From JAWXUK01 sp044432725 (GTDB lineage: Bacteria > Bacillota > Clostridia > Oscillospirales > Oscillospiraceae), in contig JAWXUL010000012.1 of assembly GCA_044432725.1 (NCBI GenBank), positions 1 to 64,000 of the forward strand: DNA of 64,000 bases, written 5' to 3'. Shown in pieces: positions 16,437-23,339 of the stretch. A program made the translations under genes and the position numbers. Positions within the stretch are counted from its first letter, which is position 1. Every line of letters begins with the position of its first letter. The notes under the pieces are model-generated. The model was given only the letters and a program-made list of their open reading frames with translations, searched no databases and had not been told where the DNA came from.

Positions 16437-17555
16437 TTAGTTCATCTTTAAGACTTCTTGCATTTCTTTCAATGTTTCAGTGGTTGGTAACACCTTGTTT
16501 AGCACTTCTTGATCAATTTGGATTTTGTCTCTGTTGATTTTTTTCAAACGATAAGCCGTAGATTTTAGATTTTGATATACGTCTACTAAATCTGCACCAG
16601 AGGCACGAACTCGTTTTATTTGAGCTAAGGCATTCTTGAAGTCCTCTGTATTGAGGGAGTATAATGCCAATTTTTGGTACTCTTTTTCCTGCACTCGAAG
16701 TTTTGCACTTTGATAGATGTTGCTTAACAGCTCTGGTGTAAGACTTTCCACTATCTCGGAATCTTCTCTATTTATTTCCTCTATAATTTTTTTACCATGT
16801 ACTTCACTTGGATTATCCATGCAAAAATGTTCATCAATTCGACCTTTTCTTATCACAGCTTCATCTAAAAGAGAATAATAATTTGTAGCAGCGACTACAA
16901 CCACTTTACTGTTCTTCGCACGTACACCCATTTCATTTGCAAGATAGTCTAGCAAAGTGCCACGAATGACAGAACTTAGATGAAGTTGAGAGGCAAGAGC
17001 GTCCACTTCGTCAAAAAAGAGCAATACACCCTTTGCAGAGTCGCAAATGTTTGATAGTTGGATTGCTTGGTCAAAAATAAGTTGCAAGTTTCTCAGTTGA
17101 GCCTCTTCCGAAACAGAGGCAAAATCTTTACTTAGGACTTTTACAAAGTATAAATCATGCTCTTTTGCTGCGGCTGAAGCCAATACTGTCTTAGAATTTC
17201 CAGGAGGACCATAAAGCAAGATGCCTTTTGGGGTAACAATATGAAATTTTTCTTCCTTGGCAAGCTCTTCGTGGCTAAGGGAAATATGGCTCAGCTGTCT
17301 AGTAATATTTTCCTTGATGTCCTCATAACCAATCACACCCCCATAGGTTTTCTGTATCTCTGTAGGATGCTGAATTTGAAGTGGTATTTTTCGTTGCATG
17401 TCGTCAATTAAAGCCTGTTCTTTGTTTTTTAAGACTTCGAAAAACAAGTTTCTGGTAATTTCATCATCTTTCAAATCTTTTAGTTCTCCTAAGTGCCTTT
17501 CCGTTGCTATGGTACTTAAGCTTTCTACAAAGTTCTGAATATCTCTTCCTGACAT
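16437..17555 (-). CDS. Second AAA+ half of a tandem AAA+ ATPase (reached by -1 frameshift)
   Basis: Read alone this frame begins MSGRDIQNFVES, which is the sensor-2/lid helix of the preceding AAA+ module, not a protein start, and no ribosome binding site precedes it. The frame is open upstream to 17612 (GFVFHGKSFAEEISEKTAN), exactly continuing the truncated lid of the upstream frame. It then carries its own AAA+ module: Walker A GPPGNSKT (unusual Asn-Ser for Thr-Gly) near residue 115, Walker B LLFFDEVDAL, sensor 1 VVAATN, and an arginine in RKGRIDEHF. The 863-aa product obtained by slippage would have the Cdc48/p97-like plan of two stacked AAA+ rings. Last gene of the operon. Gene identity is firm; the mode of expression is inferred. 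Confidence 0.8.
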   Translation of the reverse strand: MSGRDIQNFVESLSTIATERHLGELKDLKDDEITRNLFFEVLKNKEQALIDDMQRKIPLQIQHPTEIQKTYGGVIGYEDIKENITRQLSHISLSHEELAKEEKFHIVTPKGILLYGPPGNSKTVLASAAAKEHDLYFVKVLSKDFASVSEEAQLRNLQLIFDQAIQLSNICDSAKGVLLFFDEVDALASQLHLSSVIRGTLLDYLANEMGVRAKNSKVVVVAATNYYSLLDEAVIRKGRIDEHFCMDNPSEVHGKKIIEEINREDSEIVESLTPELLSNIYQSAKLRVQEKEYQKLALYSLNTEDFKNALAQIKRVRASGADLVDVYQNLKSTAYRLKKINRDKIQIDQEVLNKVLPTTETLKEMQEVLKMN

Positions 17556-19027
17556 ATTTGCTGTTTTTTCAGAAATTTCCTCTGCAAAAGACTTTCCATG
17601 AAAGACAAAACCTTTTTTTGTAACTTTACATGGAAAAGTTCTTTCCTCTCTAATTTACTGGGCAAAGGGATCTCTATGGGGTCTGATAATCGACTGCGGA
17701 TTGCTGAATCTAAAAAACCAATGCGATTGGTTGCCGCAATGACGAAAATTTTCTGATTTCCAGAGGTCATACCATCAATTTCTACTAAAAATTGATTTAC
17801 CATATCCAAATTAAAGCTGTCAGAGGTAGTGCCTGCTGAATTTCTATCTGCAAAAATAGTGTCCGCTTCATCAATAAATAGAATGGTAGGTTGGTTTGCT
17901 CTTGCTTGGTCAAAAATTCTTTTCACTTTGCCACTCGTTTGCCCTACAAACTCCCCTTTTAAGTCTGACAACGTAGGTGACATAAAAAAGCAATCTCTTT
18001 CTGTGGCAAGTGCTTTTGCCAAATGTGTTTTTCCTGTTCCAGGGGGTCCAGTAAAAATAAGTCCTTTTTTATAGTTTTTGCTACCGTCATCTTTCAAAAA
18101 TTCATCTACTTCTCTAATGATTCTTCCCTTGGTACCCTCGTTTAAAATCACATCTTGAAAGCTGATTTTTTCATTTAAAATCTTTTCAACAGCTGTTTCA
18201 AAATCAGCTTTGCTGATGACTTGATTAAGGGATTTGCTCATCACAGAGTTATAAATCCGCAAGCACCCACGTAAGTTTTTATTAGAAGAAGCAAGTGCTT
18301 TAGAAATATTATCTAGTTCTGTCATTAAATTTTCTTGGACTGATTGTTGTGTGTTTTCTCTTAAATGCTTTCTAAAAAAAGCTGCTTTCACCTCTTTATC
18401 TGAAGGATTGCCGATGAAAATATTGTTACTTTCCTCTAAATTAAAGTGGAACCGTTCCAGTAATTTGGTATCAGAAATATTCAGAATAACAATGGCTTTT
18501 TTTTCTTTTATCAAAGCCTTAATTGTTTTAATCAACGCTAGGCTTTGATCTTGGTTAGAGGCATAAAGTCCAGCAGTCCACTCGAAATTATCAAAATAAA
18601 CCACCGTCTTACCCGATTTTTCTTTGATTTTATCTGCCATCAGTAGAACATTATTCTCAAACTCGGTGTTATTTTCTCTATTACTTGCTTCCACACTTTT
18701 TGCTTCATCCGATTTTTTATGATCGTTTTCTAAAGTAATGTCATCCAAATCGTCAGGTTCTTGCTCCACAGAGAAGAAATCTTCCGTACAATCTGTATCA
18801 GGATTTTGAAAACAGAGCAATTTTTGATCATTGATTTGAATAAAATACTCCACTTCTTCCATTCTATCAGATAAAAAGAAGTGTTTCAAACTTGTACTTG
18901 CTTCCAAAGTGCCAAGAAGAACGTCATAATAAAAACAATCCCTGTTTCCTGTGCCATGTAAAAAAGCTAAATTATATCCTTGCTGTATTATTTTTTTAAG
19001 AGGAGAGAGCAATCTATGATGTTCCAT
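17525..19027 (-). CDS. N-terminal domain and first AAA+ module of a tandem AAA+ ATPase
   Basis: 500 aa if read to its own stop. Residues 1-300 look like a degenerate P-loop domain: LHGTGNRD where a Walker A would be and VVYFDNFEW where a Walker B would be, resembling the inactive N-terminal domain of Ycf46-type AAA proteins. Residues about 320-470 are a canonical AAA+ module: GPPGTGKT near 330, ILFIDEADTIF near 382, VIAATN, and the arginine finger in IRSRLSD. At codons 470-472 (CAA AAA AAG) the frame passes through the heptamer A AAA AAG. Staying in frame adds 28 unrelated residues and loses the lid; slipping -1 keeps it. Start ATG 19027 lies 3 bases after the previous stop. It overlaps the next frame by 31 bases. 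Confidence 0.88.
   Translation of the reverse strand: MEHHRLLSPLKKIIQQGYNLAFLHGTGNRDCFYYDVLLGTLEASTSLKHFFLSDRMEEVEYFIQINDQKLLCFQNPDTDCTEDFFSVEQEPDDLDDITLENDHKKSDEAKSVEASNRENNTEFENNVLLMADKIKEKSGKTVVYFDNFEWTAGLYASNQDQSLALIKTIKALIKEKKAIVILNISDTKLLERFHFNLEESNNIFIGNPSDKEVKAAFFRKHLRENTQQSVQENLMTELDNISKALASSNKNLRGCLRIYNSVMSKSLNQVISKADFETAVEKILNEKISFQDVILNEGTKGRIIREVDEFLKDDGSKNYKKGLIFTGPPGTGKTHLAKALATERDCFFMSPTLSDLKGEFVGQTSGKVKRIFDQARANQPTILFIDEADTIFADRNSAGTTSDSFNLDMVNQFLVEIDGMTSGNQKIFVIAATNRIGFLDSAIRSRLSDPIEIPLPSKLERKELFHVKLQKKVLSFMESLLQRKFLKKQQICQEEIFRTL
17594..17618 (-). promoter_or_regulatory. Candidate -1 programmed frameshift site (A AAA AAG plus hairpin)
   Basis: On the minus strand, codons CAA AAA AAG contain the heptamer A AAA AAG at 17612-17618, the same as in Escherichia coli dnaX. 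Five bases later GUCUUUC, loop AUG, GAAAGUC can fold as a small hairpin (6 of 7 pairs). A -1 slip gives GGU UUU GUC and joins the two AAA+ frames seamlessly. A one-base homopolymer error or mutation in the A7 run (17613-17619) would look the same. Confidence 0.6.
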
Positions 19028-19030
19028 ACC

Positions 19031-19780
19031 CTATCCCTCCCCTTCAGGCAGAATTTTCACCAATTCCTCTATGGCTTCAATCGCTTTTTTGTATTTTTCA
19101 TCTCCTGTATTAACTTGTTTAATTTCTTTTTGAATCTTCTTTAATTCCTTTTTATCCTTTGAAAAAATTTCCTTATTATCTTCGAGAACTCTTCTTTTTT
19201 GCTCTATCTCCATTTTTTGTGCCTCTAATGCTTCTTTGGAATAGGAAATTTGTAATTGTTCGAATTCTGCTTTTATTTTTTCCACTTCTTTGGCAAGCTC
19301 TTTCTGTTCACTTCCCTTTTGTTCTAAGAGATCTCGATCCTTTTTAATATCTTCCAAATTTTTGTCAAATGCCTCTATACTTTTTTCCATTTTTTCAAGA
19401 AATTTACTAGAACTTTCGGCACTTGCTCTAATTGCTCTGGAAACAGCTTCTCTTTTCCCATCAAAAGCCCGATCCACTGTGTGGAATGCTTCCATTATTT
19501 CATAATCTTTTCTTTTTTCATCGGCATAATGGTCAAGAAAAGCAAAAACAAGATTTTGGGAAAGAGGGTAAAGTTTCATAATATTTTCTGTGAAATACTT
19601 TTTTTCTTCTGGTCCATACAGCCGAGTGTAATGGTCAATTACAGCAGAGCTTTGATTTTCTTTGAAAAAATAAGCGGTTTTTAACAATTTTTCAGGCTTG
19701 TCCAGAATTTCCTTTGCTCCATTTGCGAATCCAAGCCATGCCATGAATTCGCCGATCATTGGCTCGTCATTTATAATCAT
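19031..19780 (-). CDS. Coiled-coil protein of the 12-kb operon, 249 aa
   Basis: Residues 1-95 form a compact, mainly helical head (MIINDEPMIGEFMAWLGFAN; FLDHYADEKRKDYEIMEAFH). Residues about 105-230 are a Lys/Glu-rich coiled coil (SSKFLEKMEKSIEAFDKNLE and following heptads), ending in a short acidic tail. It has no catalytic motif, signal peptide or membrane helix. The start overlaps the previous stop by one base (TAATG) and the AAA+ gene follows after 3 bases. In this context it is probably an adaptor or structural link for the AAA+ ATPase. I recognise no family. Confidence 0.75.
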   Translation of the reverse strand: MIINDEPMIGEFMAWLGFANGAKEILDKPEKLLKTAYFFKENQSSAVIDHYTRLYGPEEKKYFTENIMKLYPLSQNLVFAFLDHYADEKRKDYEIMEAFHTVDRAFDGKREAVSRAIRASAESSSKFLEKMEKSIEAFDKNLEDIKKDRDLLEQKGSEQKELAKEVEKIKAEFEQLQISYSKEALEAQKMEIEQKRRVLEDNKEIFSKDKKELKKIQKEIKQVNTGDEKYKKAIEAIEELVKILPEGEG

Positions 19781-21252
19781 TACATTCTCTTCCTTTCTTC
19801 GGTTACACTATTTTGCGATTGTTGTCTATTTCCGTATAAAATACTGCGATTATTTTTCTTCACATCTGTCATGGGAATACCTTTTTCTAAAAATGCTTCC
19901 TGCAATTTGGTCCATCTTGGTCTACATGTTCCACTAGCACTCTCTGTATGGTCCACTTCTAGCTGTACCTTTCCGTCGTCACGAACATAAACTTTATCAA
20001 AATTGATTGTTTCATCCCCTATGGTGCACACCAGTGAAAAACCATTGGCTGGATTACCATCAATTACAGTTGCGTTGGCTTTATAATTAAAAGTTCTCAT
20101 CACGTCCCGTATATCTATTGTAACGCTAGCTGCTTTAATCATATTTTCCTGCTTTAAGTTGGCATAATCTGTTGCTCGTTCTAAAATTGAACGAAGTGCG
20201 TCGCTTTTTTCACGAGAAACAGAGAAAGACTCCTCTTGAAATGCTTTTTTTCCTTCTTGCAAAGTTTGCTGAATTTCTGCCACATATTCACCACTGGCAT
20301 ACTCTGTGAGGAAGTTACAAAGGATGATTTTCTTTGCATTTTCTTTGTTTTTAAGGTAGTCCAACGGTTCATAGAAACTATCCTGTGTCAGCAAAGCTTC
20401 CACCTCTGACAACATTAGTCCTGTTTCGTCACGCTCTTTTTCAAAAGCCATTACTTTTTCCAATAATGTATTTTGGAATTTTGAAATTTCCCCTTGTAAC
20501 TGGTCAAACTGAGAAACTAATTCTTGCTCTGACAGAGAAGTCACCCTATTTTTCATGTCCAGCACCTGTGCGTATTCATTTTTCATGAATTTATTACCAT
20601 GTTCTGGGGAAATACCATCAATGGTGGATAACAAATATGCAGAAGCTTCTGCGGCTTTTTGCCGTAATTCTACAATTTGTCTTGCTTTTTCATTGAGCTT
20701 TTCCACTTCTCTTTGATATTTTTGGACTTGTTTGTAGGAATTTATGGATTGTTCTGCTTGTAAAACACCTGCTGTTTTCATTTTGTTTGCTTCGCTTGCT
20801 AATTGATTTCTGTTACTCGCGATTGATTTTAATTCGTTTAGTAACTGATTTGCTTGCTTGTATTCAGAGTCACAATAGTCATTTTTTCCACGGATGGACT
20901 GGTGAATTTTAGCTGTAGTTTGATCAATTTCTGTCAAACGTAGTTCTATTTTTTCACTCTCTGCCTTGATTTTAGAAAGGGAAAAGTCCTGATTTTGAAC
21001 ACTGCTTACCACCTTTTTGTGCAATGCCGAAAGCTGAGTCACTTCTTCTGCTAATTCACTCTCTGCTTCAGCGGAAAAGGCAAGTTCGCATTGATTTAAA
21101 AATTTCATATTTTCCTTGTGTTTTTCTAAGGCGGTGGCAAGTTCTCTTTCCACAATATTTAAGGTGTTTTTAAAACTATTCTCAGATGTTTTTCGAGTTT
21201 CTGCCCCTCTGGACAACAGTCCACTAACTTCGCAAGATTTTCTTCCGCTCAT
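19780..21252 (-). CDS. Coiled-coil protein with beta-rich C-terminal domain, 490 aa
   Basis: After a short start (MSGRKSCEVSGLLSRG), residues about 20-360 are almost all helix with long heptad runs (KIKAESEKIELRLTEIDQTT; QVQKYQREVEKLNEKARQIV). Residues about 375-470 form a different, strand-rich domain containing SLVCTIGDETINFDKVYV, RDDGKVQLEVDH and a Cys in SGTCRPRWTKL, then a helix ending in EKGIPMTD. This last segment has the pattern DGxVxxEV...G..C....LxxxL of the small DUF2997 proteins found beside Ycf46-type AAA ATPases. That resemblance is by eye and needs profile comparison. It overlaps the radical SAM gene by four bases, so the two are probably co-translated partners. Confidence 0.75.
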   Translation of the reverse strand: MSGRKSCEVSGLLSRGAETRKTSENSFKNTLNIVERELATALEKHKENMKFLNQCELAFSAEAESELAEEVTQLSALHKKVVSSVQNQDFSLSKIKAESEKIELRLTEIDQTTAKIHQSIRGKNDYCDSEYKQANQLLNELKSIASNRNQLASEANKMKTAGVLQAEQSINSYKQVQKYQREVEKLNEKARQIVELRQKAAEASAYLLSTIDGISPEHGNKFMKNEYAQVLDMKNRVTSLSEQELVSQFDQLQGEISKFQNTLLEKVMAFEKERDETGLMLSEVEALLTQDSFYEPLDYLKNKENAKKIILCNFLTEYASGEYVAEIQQTLQEGKKAFQEESFSVSREKSDALRSILERATDYANLKQENMIKAASVTIDIRDVMRTFNYKANATVIDGNPANGFSLVCTIGDETINFDKVYVRDDGKVQLEVDHTESASGTCRPRWTKLQEAFLEKGIPMTDVKKNNRSILYGNRQQSQNSVTEERKRM

Positions 21253-21851
21253 GTTGTTTCCTCTTTTCTAATTTGATTTAATAATTCTTGATAAAAATTT
21301 TTCGGTGGTATGCCCACCAAAAAGGAATCTTGGTTTTCCAAGACCTGAAATTCTATTGTTCTACCACGATTTGTTCGGATTTGTTCCAGAAATCCTTCGT
21401 ATTTTCCTGTGAATGAGTATATATTCTGGTTAGCAGAACCACGAAACAACTGGTTTTCGTCAAGGTCTTCTTTATATTCTCCGTCAACGAATAAATCTAT
21501 CTGTTTAAAAAATGACTCGCCATATTTTGGTAGCAATTCCCCTAAGGTATAGCCAGAAAATAACATAATATCTAATTTCGTTTCTAATTTAATTCTTGAC
21601 ACCAGCGTTTTTAATGCGTCCCACTGGAGAAAAGGTTCCCCGCCACTGATTGTCACACCTGTCAGGTCTTTCTTTTGGGTTAAGTGATGAAATAATGTTT
21701 CTATGGATAAAGGATAGCCACCCTCTATCAGTTGAGCCTCCACATTGATACAACCAAGACACCGCTTTTCACAACCTTGAAACCACACGGCAGAACGTAA
21801 TCCAGGACCTAAGGCAGTGGTGCTTTCTACATAATGATGAATTTTGGGCAT
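21249..21851 (-). CDS. NrdG/PflA-like radical SAM 4Fe-4S activase, 200 aa
   Basis: Short radical SAM protein with the cluster motif CxxxCxxC at C27, C31 and C34 (QGCEKRCLGC), preceded by the typical GLRSAVWFQG, and the SAM-binding GGEP motif at 70-74 (ISGGEPFLQW). Length and motif spacing match activating enzymes such as NrdG or PflA, which generate a glycyl radical in a partner enzyme. No NrdD, PFL or other glycyl-radical enzyme is in the window. The partner could be one of the operon's unknown proteins, or the enzyme may make a SAM-derived modification. Starts directly after the 488-aa gene and overlaps the 490-aa gene. Confidence 0.88.
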   Translation of the reverse strand: MPKIHHYVESTTALGPGLRSAVWFQGCEKRCLGCINVEAQLIEGGYPLSIETLFHHLTQKKDLTGVTISGGEPFLQWDALKTLVSRIKLETKLDIMLFSGYTLGELLPKYGESFFKQIDLFVDGEYKEDLDENQLFRGSANQNIYSFTGKYEGFLEQIRTNRGRTIEFQVLENQDSFLVGIPPKNFYQELLNQIRKEETT

Positions 21852-23318
21852 CTAGGATTTTCCTTTCACAAAGGCTTTAAAGCTAACACTTTTTTCATCT
21901 TTCATCACCGCAGGAACATAAACATCACTATATTTCAAAAATGTAGAATTACTGGGTTTTTCTAAATCTTGAACTAATTTTTTGTCAAAATTCTGGTCAC
22001 TTTCAGGAATGGATAGGACATCAAATTCAATATGGTCATTTGTTTGGTAGAAATGATTTAGTGTTTTAATCATTTCAACCTCTGCTTTGTTCATTGGTTC
22101 TTTGGAATTGCCCTTGTGCCGTCGCATAGTATTGTAAATTTCTTGTGCCAAAACGTCCCCTTTGCCCATATGCCGAATAAACAAAATTTGATTATCCACT
22201 TTATCAATAGGGAGGTATTTTTCCAAAATTTCTTTTGTAGAGTCACAAGCCAAAATGCGAGTTGCCACTTCTAAATAAGGGGATACCAAGCCCCCCACAC
22301 CGCCATAGGTGTCCTCCATTTTTGAGGCATAGGCCGCAGAGTCTTTTTTTACGGTTTCCAACTTAGCTTCTTTGCTTTCTAACACACTATTCAAGGAAGT
22401 AATTTTGGTTTCTCTCTCATCTATGGTATCCTTGGCAGAAGCTAATTTACTTTCCGTGAGAGTCAGTGTTCTTTCCGTATTCTTTAAATTTTCTTGCACT
22501 TCCGTATTCTTTTTCTCTAAACTAGCAATTTCTTCTTGTTTCTGTTGAAGTTGATGGTCACGGAGGGCAATTTTTTCTACTTGAGCATCGTTATTGTTTC
22601 TTGCTTCTTCTTTGGTAGTCGCCAGTTCTCTCTCTTTCCCACGAAGTTCCACTGATAGTTCATGGGAATTTTTTTCTGCCTCTGCAAGTTGTTGCTCTTT
22701 CTCTACCAGTCTTACCTCATGTTTTCTGGAAGTTTCTTTTGCTACCTCCAGCCTAGATTCCAAATTCCCAATGGTGGTATCTTTTTCTCTTGCTGTTTCC
22801 GTGGCTGTGGCATGAATCCCACTTGCTTGTTTTTTGATGGTTTCATTTTCTGTCCTCAGTGCTGTGATTTCCAGCTCCTTCTGATATAGCTCTGCGATTT
22901 TTTCCTGTAATTGTTTTTCTTTGTCCAGTAATTGCTTGTCTTTCTCTTCTAATTGCTTGTCTTTGTCCTGTAACTTGACTTCTAATTTCTGACAATCCTG
23001 CTGAGATGTTTCCAATTCTTGTAACTTGTCTAAGATTTCTTTTTTTACAGTATTGGATTGTGTGGTAATGTTATCTAGTTGTTGCACTATTGCTTTATCG
23101 GTATTTTCTTTGTTTTTTTTATCTAATTGTTCTAGATGTGCACGAAGGTCACCTTGGTGGGCATCACCAGACTTGCGACTGTCATATCCACTCACTAGCC
23201 AGCTCATGTGGTCTTTTATTTCATTCACATAGCTTTCAAATTCTTTTATCGTCATATCATCCATTTTCTTTTTGATTGGATTCAAGTCACTAAAGGAAAA
23301 TTTCTTATCATCATTCAT
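21852..23318 (-). CDS. Long coiled-coil protein with possibly GrpE-like tail, 488 aa
   Basis: A hydrophilic N-terminal 55 residues, then a very long coiled coil (about 60-330) rich in KQLEEKDKQLLDKEKQLQEK-type repeats, then about 150 residues of mixed fold (GGVGGLVSPYLEVATRILAC; EFDVLSIPESDQNFDKKLVQ; SDVYVPAVMKDEKSVSFKAF). The plan of long helix plus small beta tail, and the FDKKL...VYVPAVM pattern, recalls GrpE, the nucleotide exchange factor of Hsp70. That would fit its place immediately after the Hsp70-like gene. This is inference; similarity is faint and the family is unknown to me. Twenty-one bases separate it from the upstream gene. Confidence 0.7.
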   Translation of the reverse strand: MNDDKKFSFSDLNPIKKKMDDMTIKEFESYVNEIKDHMSWLVSGYDSRKSGDAHQGDLRAHLEQLDKKNKENTDKAIVQQLDNITTQSNTVKKEILDKLQELETSQQDCQKLEVKLQDKDKQLEEKDKQLLDKEKQLQEKIAELYQKELEITALRTENETIKKQASGIHATATETAREKDTTIGNLESRLEVAKETSRKHEVRLVEKEQQLAEAEKNSHELSVELRGKERELATTKEEARNNNDAQVEKIALRDHQLQQKQEEIASLEKKNTEVQENLKNTERTLTLTESKLASAKDTIDERETKITSLNSVLESKEAKLETVKKDSAAYASKMEDTYGGVGGLVSPYLEVATRILACDSTKEILEKYLPIDKVDNQILFIRHMGKGDVLAQEIYNTMRRHKGNSKEPMNKAEVEMIKTLNHFYQTNDHIEFDVLSIPESDQNFDKKLVQDLEKPSNSTFLKYSDVYVPAVMKDEKSVSFKAFVKGKS

Positions 23319-23339
23319 AATCTCACTCCTTTCCGTCGT

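Noticed and set aside
16437..17555. Independent second AAA+ gene with its own start at 17555
   Set aside because: The first residues (MSGRDIQNF) are an internal lid helix of the preceding module and no ribosome binding site precedes the ATG; the frameshift reading explains the sequence better.
21249..21851. Anaerobic ribonucleotide reductase activase (NrdG)
   Set aside because: Motifs fit, but no nrdD is nearby and the gene is embedded in an unrelated operon, so a specific symbol is not justified.
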